Assembly: GCA_963693085.1 (NCBI GenBank)
Contig: OY856409.1
Span: 1,339,607,415-1,339,671,414, forward strand
Source of the DNA: Alisma plantago-aquatica
Lineage: Eukaryota > Streptophyta > Magnoliopsida > Alismatales > Alismataceae
Length of the DNA: 64,000 bases
Reading direction: 5' to 3'
The position numbers were made by a program, and so were the translations under genes. Positions 22,741 to 35,411 of this stretch are shown here, one piece after another. How positions within the stretch are numbered: position 1 is the first letter of the stretch; every line of letters starts with the position of its first letter. The notes under the pieces are model-generated. The model searched no databases. It was given only the letters and a program-made list of their open reading frames with translations, and was not told the DNA's origin.

Positions 22741-24020
22741 AATGATTCCCTCCATCTCATATCCCTTCCCTCCATCTCATTTCCCTTCCCTCCATTCTAA
22801 AATACAACATTTGGATATCAAAATTAAAAAGGAAAAGAAAAACCCTCCCCACTCGTCCCTCTGCACAATGACAAACTAGGGAAACACTGATCACCCGCCA
22901 CTCGTCCTCGACGCCTCCTTGATTCCATCGACCACGCCTTCAGTCCGTCGACCAGGCCTCGCTCACTCCACGGCCAGGGTTTGCTCCAGCTTAATGCCGC
23001 CCAGCCTCAGCAACCCCACAACCCCAGCCACTTAGCATTTCCCAAATCCCACCGGTCGCACCCAGCTGCAACCGCGCCTACCTCCCGGACGGTGCCCCAA
23101 CTGCTCCTTCCACCCCAACTGCAGCAGGTCGTAACTCCAATCGTCGGCCGGCTTCCAATTCCACGGCCAGGAGTAGCCATATCATGCCGGATCCCAGCGA
23201 AACCAGCGGCACTCGACTCAGGCGGCGCCCAGCAGGAGCTCTGAAGAATACTTCAACCTTGGATCAAGCTATTGGTCTCTTTTCCTTGATCTGACACCCA
23301 TAAGCTGCCCAACCGCCTCTGCTCCAGTTCTTCTCTTGCAACGTCCATTGTTCTTCTTCTTCAGTTTTAATCTCGTTGCTTCTGTCCATTGACCGGAAGC
23401 GTGGGAAAAGGTACTGCTACTAAAACTGCATCTTTTTTCTGTGCTACTTGTTTTATTATTCTCTTGCAACTATTGTGCTTGCTTGTTGTTATGCTGTTTG
23501 ATTCAATCATGTGTTGGTCATTTAGTTTTAGGTAACGATTCCAATGTGCATCCTTCTTCATGTGTATCCCAGATTTGAGTTCACTGTAATGTACTGTTCA
23601 CTGCCAATGCTTGCTTATTTCTTCATATGTGTATCCCAATAGTTTACTGTAATCTATTAATTACTGCCAGTGTTTGCTTCTTTCTTCATTTGCGTATCCA
23701 AATTTTGAGTTTCCTATAATGTATCTCCTCTTTACATAAAATAGCCATATAAATTAAATCTCAAACCTTATAGCCTTCATTCAGAACTCACATTGTGATG
23801 TTTGATAAATGAGTAATATTACTATGGACTGAGAATGGGTTGATGTTTAAAAATAGACATGTAGTAAGCTAAGTGTAATGATTTATTAAAATTATATGGG
23901 TCAAATGGAATATGTAAGAGTCTAGTCACCACTTAATTTTATTTTTGGTTGTAAGTATAATATAGCCTGGTGTTTTTGCATTTTGCAGAGGCACACTAAG
24001 TCATTGTCAACATCTCAGAT
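22741..24020. other. CACTA 5' region with a GC-rich island
   Basis: 22850-23260 is strikingly GC-rich next to the AT-rich rest of the element. It has an 87-codon Pro/Gln/Ala-rich frame (22981-23244) that I do not recognise. It may be a leader exon or promoter, or a captured host fragment. 23270-24000 is AT-rich with no supported gene; a possible acceptor precedes 24020. Confidence 0.4.
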
Positions 24021-24690
24021 CTGGTTGAGAAGTCTAGGCAGAAGCCTCAAGAACGAATGAGTGTTCTTAGTAATGTGGGTTCCTCCTAAAACAACAATTG
24101 GATATATTATATGTCTTTTTTCCTTTACCCCCTCCATCTAAAATAATACCCTTTCTGTAACATGTGGTTGTGATGTATGGCCTAAAAGCCAATAATTATG
24201 GTAATGATCCTCTGGTAAGTGCAGCTCTGTACTTAGAGATTAATTAAAGGCCGACTGCCCAGGGCTCCCATGGGACACATCCATTCCTAATATAATAGTT
24301 GGCACTTTGGAGATCTTTGGCATGGATGGAGGATGCTCAACTGTGGTGAACTTCTCTGCATCTTCCATCCATGCCAAAGATCTCCTAAGAGCCAACTATT
24401 ATATTAGGAATGGATGTGTGCCATGGGAGCCCTGGGTAGTCGGCCTTTAATTAATCTCCAGGTACAGAGCTGCACTTAGCAGAGGATCATTATCATAGTT
24501 ATTGGCTTTTAGGGCCTGCATCACAACCACATGTTAAAGAAAGGGAATTATTTTAGATGGAGGGGGAAAACGAAAAAAGACAAATATACAAATGTTGTTT
24601 TAACAACAAAGGGATCAAGGAGGAACCCACATTACTAAGAACACCCATTCGTTCTTGAGGCTTCTGGCTAGACTTCTCAACCAGAGTAGA
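24021..24690. repeat. 670-bp foldback: inverted repeat with arms of about 310-325 bp
   Basis: 24021-24330 is repeated inverted at 24364-24690 with roughly nine in ten positions matching by eye, around a loop of only about 33 bp. The inner part is framed by CCCTCCATCTAAAATAAT and its complement, which resembles a MITE terminus. The outer part (GGTTGAGAAGTCTAGSCAGA, then CTTAGTAATGTGGGTTCC) is also inverted. A transcript would fold into a long, nearly perfect hairpin. Confidence 0.9.
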
Positions 24691-26441
24691 CCTTTTGTTG
24701 AATGCATGTCTGAAGCTTTCCATGGTCATGACAGACATTCTATTGATGCTAAGCGTGCACAAAGATGGTATGCTACTAACTTATAATGATACATATCATA
24801 CAAGTGAACCAGAAGTTATATTCATTTCACGCCCATGCTTTAGTGCTTCTATGCCCATCATTTGATTTTTAAAGATACCAAACTTATTTACATATCATTT
24901 TAGTTTCCATTGGAGACTAGAACTTTGTAATTCTACTATGTCCGCCAATCAAAAATTCTGGTCCTCTTCCTTTTCACTTCCTACTTCTATCTGTGATGAA
25001 GTGGAAATAATTATTATAAATTTCTTGTGGGGATAGTGTGAAGGCAAGAATGATATCCATCTTCTTAAGTGGGATGATGTAACCATCTTCTTAAGGTAGT
25101 CTATGGATCAAATTGATCCATGAGAAATACCTTCTTAAGGATTCCATCTAAAATATTGATATCTATGGTCAACTTTCTTGGTATTTATTGTACTCCCAGG
25201 TTGGAGGCTATTGCTACTCATCTCTGTATCCAAATTGCCATTTTTCGGAAGTGGGTATTTTCCTCTTTTGATATCTAGCAGCTATCAATGAAAGTAATCT
25301 TTTTAGATGGGATAGACACTTCTACAATGTTTCTCTTGGGAGGAAACTTCTTTTCTTCTGTAGTGGTTGGTATATATGAACTGTTTTCTTCTGCTAGTCT
25401 ATTGTTCTACTGGTTTACAGTCTCCTACTATCATAATTTGAGTGTTGTGTTATTAACAAGATACCAAACAATGAAATTGTCCCTGTTGTCCTGGTCTGCA
25501 TGTCATATGTTCTATCTTGGTTGGTGTTAAGTCTTATGCAGCTGACTTATTTTAAGTATTTCAGTTCTTAATTTTATGAGATGTTATACATGATATCATA
25601 TACTTATATGTTTAAGTATTTCAGCTGACTTATAGGGACAGTTAGGTATTTGTCTCATAATGCTTGTTATAAGTAATAACAATATGTTGATATCAGATCT
25701 AAGAAGAAATAGACTGTCAGTGCCTTTATGCATAGAGATCTGCTACAATATTGAGATTCTATGGGATATGTTGGACATAACCCATAGCATCAGGACCACA
25801 CACAGCTTTGAATCTCCTTTGGTAGAGTCTAAATAGCCATGCGTCAAAATACTCCTTTGTAGTAGAGAGATCGCCTAGTTTGAGAAGAGAAGCAGTGTAG
25901 CTAGTCTGACAGTATAAGTAGCCCCTGTAATCGAGTATATGTTGAGACATGTGAGCAAAAGTTAATGGATGGATCTGTGAACTATTATTGATTAGGTGGG
26001 TACCTATGCTATTGCAGTTCTTGAAGGAATTTTCTTGAAGGATGTTTCTTCTACCTCTTTTTTTGCTTCTTGTATATTGATAGACTTCATGTATGTCTTC
26101 TCCCTTCCCTCCCCTTTTCTCCTTTTCCTTTTTCATGTTGTATATTCGGCCCCCTTTTGCTGCAATTGTTGCAAAAAAATCAGTCCTTTTATACTACTGT
26201 TTCTTTGATTTTTTTTTCTATTTCCTCTTGTGTCTCCTATTCTAGCTTCTTTTCTTTTCCTTTTTTGCAATTTCTCCTTCATTTCCTGTTCCTGCTATTG
26301 CATCTAAATTTTTGTTACTTCTATGTCCCCTCTTATTGCTACTTTTTCTTACTTATTCTTGCTCCTACATGACTACATCTCCTACATGACTACATCTCAA
26401 ACAGCTGTTCCTCTACTTATTATATATTATCCTTCATGTAG
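24691..26441. other. CACTA region upstream of the transposase; no supported gene
   Basis: AT-rich, with a pyrimidine-rich stretch at 26080-26340. A 125-codon minus-strand frame (26136-25759) ends in FRLYQRRFKAVCGPDAMGYV; I do not recognise it and would not call it a gene. Confidence 0.4.
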
Positions 26442-29400
26442 ATGGATTTTCTAATAGATCGGAGTTGGATGTATATTGGGAATAGAGTGCGCAGTGATGT
26501 ATTCAAGGCAGGGTTACGAAAGTTCATTGAGTTTGCTCTTATCCATCAGAGACCAACTAGACAGGGGAAATTAATATGTCCTTGCAAGGTATGTTTGAAC
26601 AGATACCTTAAAACAGAGGAGGAGGTATTCTCACATGTATTACAAAAAGGATTTGTGGATAGCTATGATGTTTGGACGTTTCATGGGGAGGTGATTGGTA
26701 GGAGCAATCCTGTTGTGGCACCAAACATGCCTAGCACCGACAATATGCATCAGATGTTGGAGGATTTGTTTGGTATGGGTGACACAACAAATGACCACTC
26801 TACTGAAGCCACATAGGAACCTGCAAATGTAGATGCACAAAGATTTTACAAGCTACTAAAAGAGGCAGATCAACCACTCTATAGAGGTTGCATAAGTCAT
26901 TCTAAGCTATCGTATTTGGTTGCCTTGCTATTTCTGAAGGAGGAATCTGGATGGTCCAACGATTCTTTCACAAAGTTGTTACAGTTGATTGTTTTAGGAT
27001 TTCCGGAAGAAAATTGTCTATTCCCGGAGACGTACTATGAAGCAAATGCGATCGTGAAGGATTTACGACTTGATCATTCTACTATAGACGTATGTACAGA
27101 TAATTGCATGCTTTTTCGCAAAGATGCAGCTTCAAAAGAAAATTGTGATACTTGTGGTGCTTCAAGATGGAATGAAAAGCAATACAAAACAAAGGGAAAG
27201 AAGGTAGCTGCTAAGTTCATGTATCACTTCCCTTTGATACCTCGGTTAGAGAGGCTCTATATGTCTTCATCTATTGCTAAAGACATGATTTAGCCATCAG
27301 AAGTAAAAGGCAAGGATGGTCGTATTCATCATCCTTCAGACACACCAGAATGGTTGTCTATTGATGCCATGTATCCAGACTTTGCTACTGAACCACGAAT
27401 GTTAGATTGGCATTAGCAACAGATGGATTTAATGCATTTGGCAATATGAGTGCATCACATAGCATCTGGCCTGTGTTGGTGACACCTCTCAATCTTCTGC
27501 CTTGGCTTCTTATGAAAGAACAATTTATTATGATGTCCCTATTAATCCCATGTCCACATATGGTTGGCAATGACCTTGATGTATACTTGGAGCCATTAAT
27601 TGAGGAGTTGCAACTACTTTGGGAGCTTGGAGTCAAAGTTTATGATGCATATAGAAAAAGGAGCTTCACTGTGCGGGCAATGATTTTATGGACCATTAAC
27701 GATTTCCCAGCATATGGTGACTTATATGGTTGGAGCACTAAAGGTAAGAAAGATTTGGGATGTCCTTGTTGTAATGTGGAGACTGTATCAAAATGGTTAC
27801 AGTATGGGAAAAAGCAATGCTATGGTTTCCATCGACGTTTTCATCCAATGAATCATCCGTATAGACGTGATAGGAAAAATTTTGATGGTGAAAAAGATTT
27901 TCGACTTCCACCTAAGCCACTATCTGGAGAAGATATACTGAGGCAATTTGATGGGTATGAAAATATCACATTTGGAAAAATGAATAAGCGCAAGAGGCTT
28001 GGAGATCAAATTCAACCATTACCTCCTGGTTGGAATAAGATAAGCATCTTTTTTCAGCTACCTTATTGGAAGTATTTATCTGTTAGACACAATCTGGATG
28101 TGATGCACATAGAAAAGAATGTGTGCGAGAATATTTTAAACACATTATTGGGTGATTCTAAGAAAAGTAAAGACAACTTACAAGCTCGTCAAGATTTGAA
28201 GAAAATGTGCATTCGAAGAGATTTATGGCCAGTAGATGCAAGTGACCGCTATTACTTGCCTCCAACATCTTACACCATGACTAATGCGCAGAAAGATAAG
28301 TTCCTATCTGTGTTAGAAAAGTTGAAAGTTCCTGATGGCTATTCTTCTAACATATCTAGGTGTGTTAGCAAATCTGATAGAAAACTTGTTGGGCTGAAAA
28401 GTCATGATTGTCATGTTCTTATGCATCAACTTCTACCTGTTGCCTTGAGACATTGCATAAGCTTAGATGTGTACAAGCCTATTGCTAATTTGTGCTCATT
28501 TTTCAACAAGCTTTGCTCTAACATTATTGATGTGGAGGAATTCAAAGAATTGGAACAAGAAATTGCTGTCACTCTTTGCCAGTTGGAGAGAATCTTCCCT
28601 CCTTCTTTCTTCACCATCATGATGCATTTGCCCATTCATTTAGCTTATGAAGCCAGGCAAGCCGTATCTGTCCGAACTAGGTGGATGTACCCAATAGAGA
28701 GATACTTGAAGAAATTGAAGAAGTATGTAAGAAACAAAGCTAAACCGGCTGGTTGTATTGTTAGTTGCTATTTAGCTGAAGAAAGTTTGACATTTTGTGG
28801 TAGGTACTTGCATAATTTTGAGACAAAACTGATCCGCAGTCCTCATAATGTTTATGGATCTCCAATTAGAGTTGGAGTGTCAAGAAATTTCGACATCCAC
28901 ACTTTGGAACAAGCCCATCGTTATGTCCTTTTCAATAAAGAGGAATTGGATGTTTACAGAAGGTAAGATTTAATTACGTCCTAAAATTCTTGCTGATATT
29001 TGTATATATGTTGTACATTAATTTAGACACTTCTTATAAAGCAGTGAACACATGTGTATTCTTCAAGATATGGAACCCAACATTGCCCAACGGACCCTAG
29101 AAACAAAACATGCAAAGGAGTTCTCTAAGTGGTTGAAAGAGCATGTAAGTCTCAAACATAAATATTGTTGTCACTCTTAATGTTCAAGTTAGTGTAGATT
29201 ACATTAATGTTTTACTTTTTTATGAAGGTAATGCAAATGCGAGAGATTAGGCCGAACAATATTAGCGATGATTTGAGATGGTTATCCCAAGGCCCTTGTG
29301 CTGAGGGAATGTCTTATGAAGGATTTTCGGTCAATGGATATCGTTTCCGTTCAAAGCCCATTGAAAGTACATGTACTACACAAAATAGTGGAGTGTATTT

Positions 29401-29873
29401 GTGTGCTGACACTTCAAGTTATTCAAGTGGTAGAGATCGAAATCCTATAAATGCTGAAGTCACATACTATGGCTACTTAGAGGAGGTTATTGAGCTAACT
29501 TATGGTCCAGGAATCAAAGTTCTGTTATTCAGATGTTCTTGGTATGATGAAAGCACTTCTAACGGGTTGCGAATTGATGAGTATGGGTTCACACAAATCA
29601 ACACTTCAAGGATTAAAAAAAAAGGAGGAACCGTTTATCCTGGCTTCTCAAGAATTGCAATGCTTTTATGTGAAGGATCCTAATGATGATGATTGGTGCA
29701 CAGTGCTAAAGCATCCTCCTAAAGATTATTCCGAAGTACCTCTTATTGAGAATTGTTTGACTGGTTTACAATCTGATGGTGGTGTAACTAGTGATGTGTC
29801 TTGGACGAGGAGTGACACCGGGGGATCTTTTGTTGATAGAACTAAAAAAAAGAATGATGGGGCTAATGTTTAG
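26442..29873 (+). pseudogene. TNP2-like CACTA transposase (Transposase_21 family), decayed
   Basis: Starts ATG MDFLIDRSWMYIGNRV. An N-terminal transposase-associated zinc-type motif follows (CPCKVCLNRYL), then the conserved core DGFNAFGNMSASHSIWPV, IPCPHMVGNDLDVYLEPL, WTINDFPAYGDLYGWSTKGK and CPCC (27407-28000). After that come a DUF4218-like region (28380-28960; HCISLDVYKP, MHLPIHLAYEA, RWMYPIERYL) and a DUF4216-like region (29227-29680; YYGYLEEVIEL, LFRCSWYD). Introns follow about 28963 (GTAAGA) and 29142 (GTAAGT). Lesions: TAG at 26814-26816, TAG at 27291-27293 (Trp in relatives), a 1-base loss near 27397 and a shift at a run of nine A near 29615. The enzyme would cut and join the CACTA ends; this copy should be inactive. 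Confidence 0.92.
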
Positions 29874-30919
29874 TTCATTAATCTATCTGTTTTGTTTGCA
29901 AGTCTAGAATAATTTACTTGGGGAATATGTTGTATTGCATTTTTTTGCCAAACTGTTACTATATGGCATATTCTTTGCAATTTATTTAGTCTTGTTTCAT
30001 ATACCAGCAAGTAGGACATCATTATTCTTTTTTGGGATATGAAACCAAGGTACTCTACAAGTTATATGTTTTTCAAATGCTGAATATTCATATGTTGGTG
30101 TCTCATATTCTCCGCAATTTATTTGTTTTTCAAATGTAGCTACTACTTTTGTTACTGACATTTCTGCACTAATAATCTAATTTTTTTCCCTTGTCAATTG
30201 AAGGATGAAAGGAAGAAGATTCACTAGATCTAGTTGTAACAACACACCTAGTCAACCTATTGCTGTCCCTCCATCGACAATTGAAGAAAATTGTGAGGAT
30301 GAACCTACTCTACTGTCCAACAATATTGAAAATGATGTAATAGTTGAAGAAAATGTTGAGGATGAACAGGAGAATAGGAAGTATGGACGTGGGCCTGCAA
30401 GTGAGCAAAGCCTACTTCCTAAGCAAGGGCAGCCACATCACAAGGTCCAATGGGATGATGAAGGAAATGCTATTGGGGAGAATGGTGCCAAATTGAATCG
30501 TTATTGTCATATGCTAGCAAGGAAACCACACATATGGCATCTAGACTTGAAGTGGAACGAACAACCAGAACAAGCTTTTGCAGATAGAAAATCATTTATT
30601 GAGGTAATCTTTTTCATAATAAGACCAACAAATTGTATGATTGTTATATCTAAAGTAATATTTTCTATGTTTTTGTAGAAATACTTTGATTTAGGCAGTC
30701 ACCCTAATGCATGGAATCACATTGATGAACACATTAGCAAAGGGATATCAGTGTGGAGGGCACGTGTAAAGAAAGATTACTATGAAAAGTACAAGATTGA
30801 ACCAGAATTGATGATGAAGAAAGTTGAGAAAAATGCTTCCATAGATATGGACCAGTTTAAAAATCTTGTTAAAGAATGGGGAACCGAGAAGTCTAAGGTA
30901 CAATGGTTTCATATAACTT

Positions 30920-31398
30920 TTTTTTTTGATCAATAAGCGCGTTTCTCTTTCATTACTCACAAAATTTACAAAGGGGAGCAAAGCTCAATACATCTATAAA
31001 GATAGATATCAAAAGTCAAAAAGAAGGATGCAATTTATCTATGCAAACTTCTATAATCAGTATTTATGCAATGCCACATACTGTTTGGTTTGCTCCTACT
31101 GTCTTCAAAAACACATCTGTTTCTATGTATCCATATGTGATAAATGATAAGAGTAGCAAGAAGAGCTTCATTTCTGTTCTTTAGCAGGTGTACTTCATTT
31201 CTGTTCCAGCAGCAGGTGTACTTCAACGCTGCTATAGATTTTTTGAATCTGCTCAATTCCTCTGATCTCAGGGAGCTTCCACACTCCACACTTCACATCA
31301 GTCCCCTTTCCAATGTGGAATTGGACATTATAGAGATATCTATCTCTTATATTGAGGATGTTCTTCCACATCCAGCTATTGGCTTGCTTATATTGAGG
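30920..31398 (-). mobile_element. 5'-truncated LINE insertion with 17-bp target duplication
   Basis: A minus-strand LINE 3' end: the poly(A) tail appears as poly(T) at 30920-30927. The upstream frame has SWMWKNILNIRD...GKGTDVKCGVWK and LLATLIIYHIWIHRNRCVFED, the C-terminal zf-RVT style of plant LINEs. The 17-bp duplication ATGGTTTCATATAACTT flanks it exactly (30903-30919 and 31399-31415). The target is an intron of the second CACTA gene. Confidence 0.88.
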
Positions 31399-32339
31399 AT
31401 GGTTTCATATAACTTGCATGTATACCTATCTACTTTTTCTAATTATATGTTTCTTATGGTTTAGAAAATTTCCGAGATCAACAAGGCAAACAGAGCAAAA
31501 AAAGTGATGGATCATACCACAGGATCAAAGCCATGGAGTTGTTATCGGGCAGAAATGGTATTAATAATGGACACTTGTCTTTCTTAGTAGGTGTTGAACA
31601 TATAACATGGACAATTATTATGTTATCTATCATGTGTAGGTCAGTGAAGATCAACCCGTTGTGCCTCTTAACAAATTTTTGGAAAAAGTTTACGACAAAA
31701 GCTCACAAGTGGTTAGAAAATGGATATTTGCTTTCCTATGATGTCTACAAAGCTACATATGCTTAGATATCTCAATTTAAGCTTTCCTTTTATGATGCTT
31801 TCTAATTACATCTTGAAATCTCTGATATCATGGAAAACCAAGTAGCAAACCAAGAAGAAATAGATCCTAGAAGTGTTGATAATCTAACACGTGCTGCTTA
31901 TTTGCAAGTTTTAAATCCTTCCAAAAAGGCTAGGATCCGAGGTGTTGGAATTGGGCACAAAGAGATAGGACATAGGGGAAAAGCTGCCCGTATAAGATAT
32001 GAAATGCTTCTTGAGGAAAGCAATGCAAAGGATGTATGTTGGAGAGAATCTAAACTTGAACTATTAGTTACAACTAGTCTATTAGATTGATGTTTGTAAT
32101 TTGTTTTCTATTTCAGGATAAACTTAAGGAACTTGAAGAAACAGTAAATGGATTGAAGAACTCCGTCTCCCAATTAATGACTTGGTATAATCAATCACAG
32201 GTAACTCAGATTCAGTTGTCTATGTCAATGTAATATATAATTTTTTTTGACATTGTTGATGTATTTGTTATAGGATGGCGGTATTAATGTTGATTGTGCA
32301 GCTGAATACCCCAATCAGAATACTACAGGTGTCTTACAC

Positions 32340-32632
32340 ATGCAAAGTGGCACAAATAGGTCGGATGTGGGTTCTTTTCACATACAAGACAATACAAGTA
32401 ATGGTGCAGATGTAGGCATGTTTCCCAACCAAAATAATTCAAGCGGGGATGGCTTAGGAAGACTTTCTAGACCAAGCAATTCAAGGGAGACTGGAGTAGG
32501 CATGCTTTCCATACAAGGCAATTCAAGGGAGAATGGAGTAGGCAGACTTTCCATACAAGCCAATTCAAGGGAGAATGGAGTAGGCAGACTTTCCATACAA
32601 GGCAATGGACATCCACGGATCTTTCCGCCACA
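32340..32632 (+). repeat. 42-bp (14-residue) coding tandem repeats
   Basis: About six units in frame, the best being GNSRENGVGRLSIQ repeated almost exactly three times, with more diverged units upstream (NNSSGDGLGRLSRP and earlier). They lie in an exon of the second CACTA gene. Confidence 0.8.
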
Positions 32633-32884
32633 GGTAACTCATTACAGCTATAGATTATTTTCAATATTCATACACATAAGAATATTAACATGTACACTTT
32701 ATTAAAGGCTGCAGTTGAAAGTTGGTCCCCTTCTTCTGGTAATAATCGACAAAGTTATCCTCAAATGCAGAACACACCAACCACATCTTCATCGGTGTCT
32801 TTCACACCAAGAAATCAGCGTTTAAATCCTGTAAGTAATTCATTTCAGCTTATCTACATGAAGTGGGCGTTTAAGGCGTTTTAG

Positions 32885-33949
32885 GCCCAAATTATGCAAT
32901 TTAAAGGCTAAACTAGCATGAATCGAGTGTAGATTTGGTCAAATTAGATCACCTTCAGTCATTGCATGGTTGATATAGGTCTGATTTAGAGTAAATCAGG
33001 TCAAATTTTGGCAAATTAGGTCTGGTCTGAGGAAAATCAGGTCTGATTTGGGGAAATGAGGATTGATTTGGGCCAAATTGGTATGTCCTCATAGCGCTGT
33101 TTGTTAAGTTTTTTCTACTTTTTCATATTTTTATTGTTCTTGCTTCTTTCTCTTTTCTTTTTTTATCCATTCTCCTGCATCTTATTCCTGCGTCCTGCTG
33201 CTATGTTTTTTCTGAGTTATTCATCCTATATTCCCTCCTACTACTATGCAAGCATGTGCATATTTTCTTTTTCAAATTTGTCCTATACATCCTGCTACGA
33301 AATCTACTACTACTATTTACATATCTAATTTTCTTTTTCTGATTTATTCCTCCTAAATCTCCTCTCTTAGCCACTATTGTTTGCATGTTTCCATTTATTT
33401 TCACTGACCTATTCCTTCCTCTATATTTTCTAATTCAGCACATGCTACTGCTGTTTTTTATTTTGTTTTGTTGATTCTTCCTCTTTCAATCTCCTTTTAC
33501 TGCCCTTGGTTTGTCTTATTCTGACTTCTTCCTACAGAACTTCTACCATTTGCATGCTCTTTTTATCCCATTTTCTCTCACCAATTCGTACTTGTCTTCC
33601 TCTTACTGTTGTTTCATTTTCTTCATGTTAATTCTGTTGTCCCTGATTCTCCTATAGTTATCAATTCAAATTGGCAGTAATTGTGATGATGAATACTGTT
33701 ATTGCCTACTATTTCTGCTCCAGATGCCCTTGTCCCCTGCTTTTCCCCTTCTTTTGAGTCATTTTCTTAAGGGGCTGTTGATATTAATAACCTTGGGAAT
33801 GGCCACTCTCTGTATGGGCTAACTCTATCTACTTTGTTTTTAACTTTTGGCTGTCCAAGCTGCTCCAAATTGTTGGGAATTGTTCAAAAACATATATTTG
33901 TTATTCTTATTATTCTGCGTTGTAATATGGGTCTGAATTGGTTTGTGGC
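32885..33949. other. Large intronic insertion region in the CACTA element
   Basis: 32930-33080 has short direct repeats of AATCAGGTCTGATTTGGGG type. 33100-33720 is pyrimidine-rich low-complexity DNA. No gene seen. It lies between the exons ending about 32830 and starting at 34441. Confidence 0.5.
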
Positions 33950-34417
33950 CATATGTGATAAATGATAAGAGTAGCAAGAAGAGCTTCATTTCTGTTCTTT
34001 AACAGGTGTACTTCATTTCTGTTCCAGCAGCAAAGTATTGCTCTTTTAGGTGCTCGACTCTTCCACAACCACTTGGTCCAAGGCAAGACCTCATGTTTAG
34101 ACCTGCAGACCTCCCAAGCGTCTTTTAGAGAGATATTTTTTAGTTTCCCGAGCATGTAGATATCATCTCCACTTCCCAGCTCAACGCTGCTGCAGATTTT
34201 TTAAATCTGCTCAATTCCTCTGATCTCAGGGAGCTTCCACACTCCACACTTCACATCAGTCCCCTTTCCAATGTGGAATTGGACATTATAGAGATATCTA
34301 TCTCTTATATTGAGGATGTTCTTCCACATCTAGCTATTGGCTTGCTTATATTGAGGATGGTTTCATATAACTTGCATGTATACCTATCTACTTTTTCTAA
34401 TTATATGTTTCTTATGA
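33950..34417. repeat. Second copy of the LINE fragment plus its 3' flanking target DNA
   Basis: Matches 31130-31459 from CCATATGTGATAAATG through the LINE, the ATGGTTTCATATAACTT target copy and 44 bp of host intron beyond it. It also keeps about 150 bp of LINE (34035-34180; KWLWKSRAPKRAILCCWN on the minus strand) missing from the first copy, and lacks the LINE 3' end and tail. It is therefore a segmental copy, not an independent insertion. Confidence 0.85.
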
Positions 34418-34994
34418 TTCCTTTTTGTATTTATATTGATAGGGTAGAATTACTTTTAATGATGGATTTCAACAGACAATTCACCTTGGAGTAGACCAAA
34501 ACCAAAATATAAGGGTAAGTTATTTGTTGTACTATGATTTATGTATTAACTTTAAATTCTATTAATATAATGATTTGTCATTTTTAGGAGAAGAATATTC
34601 AAGTACCTAACCGTATGAGGCGTGGCATTGATGAAGAACACAACACCATTTGAAGGAATATGGAGACATTATAGATCTTAAGAGTTTCTAGCATGATATG
34701 TTGATTGTCATCAATCTCAAATTTTAAAACCACATGTACTCTTTATTTATATCAACGTTGAGCACGCAATGTATGGATAATATTTTGCTTCAATATCAAA
34801 AATTGGTTTGAGGTGATTTAACATTTTTATGTGTCATTTTGGTGTTGAATCTTCTTATGATGTCATGTGAATTAGTATAAAAATATTGCTTGAGGTTATG
34901 TATACAAAGTTTTCATTTAAAATTTGATATTCACTATAGTAACAATTAATTAACATTTAATAAATCATTCAATAATCAATAACCAAATCATTTA

Positions 34995-35290
34995 CAGTAG
35001 TCCCTCATAAATATATTGATGAAGGTCCAGATTGACCATCAAAATTGCATTCATGACTACCACATAGCCCCTCAAAAATATATTCTCCAGGACCATAAAG
35101 TCCCTCAAAAATGTATTCATGAAGGCTAAATAGTCCCTCAAAAATGTATTCATGAAGGCTAAATAGTCCCTCAAAAATGTATTTATGAAGGCTAAATAGT
35201 CCCTCAAAAATGTATTTATGAAGGCTAAATAGTCCCTCAAAAATGTATTTATGAAGGCTAAATAGTCCCTCACAATTGTATTCGTGAGGG
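34995..35290. repeat. 33-bp subterminal tandem repeats at the right CACTA end
   Basis: Unit TAGTCCCTCAAAAATGTATT followed by YATGAAGGCTAAA. Five nearly identical copies (35100-35265) are flanked by diverged ones. They carry the same CCCTCA core as the left end. The 11-residue repeat frames on the minus strand are artefacts. Confidence 0.9.
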
Positions 35291-35411
35291 CCACTGGTAT
35301 TTGTCACGTGAGTTCTCTTCACGGACCATTTGTGAGGGCCAGACCCTCAACCGTCCCTATTTCTGAGGGCCTGTAGAAAGGGGTTTGTGACAGGACTCTC
35401 CCGTGAATAAT

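Larger units (their letters stand above)
30205..34653 (+). pseudogene. Second CACTA gene (plant Transposase_24 / En/Spm-like), multi-exon, interrupted
   Basis: Resembles the plant Ptta/En/Spm transposase-like family thought to supply the DNA-binding role of TNPA. Exons read by eye: 30205-30603 (acidic N-terminus, then KVQWDDEGN...GAKLNRYCHMLARKPHIWHLDLKWNE); 30679-30897 (KYFDLGSHPNAWNHIDEHISK...WRARVKKDYYEKYK); about 31464-31557 (family motif NKANRAKKVMDHTTGSKPW); about 31640-31730 (QPVVPLNKFLEKVYDK); 31830-32033; 32117-32200 (coiled coil); 32272-32632 (14-residue repeats); 32707-32830; 34441-34513; 34588-34653. A LINE fragment lies in one intron and a 1.6-kb insertion-rich intron precedes 34441. 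I saw no fatal stop inside the exons, so the frame may be usable if spliced. Exon limits are approximate. Confidence 0.7.

Noticed and set aside
25759..26136. Minus-strand 125-codon frame, possibly a captured host gene
   Set aside because: No recognisable domain, low-complexity Lys/Glu start over the complement of a pyrimidine tract, and no splice or homology support.
34992..35322. Minus-strand frame with an 11-residue repeat (FEGLFSLHKYI)
   Set aside because: It is the 33-bp CACTA subterminal repeat read in frame.
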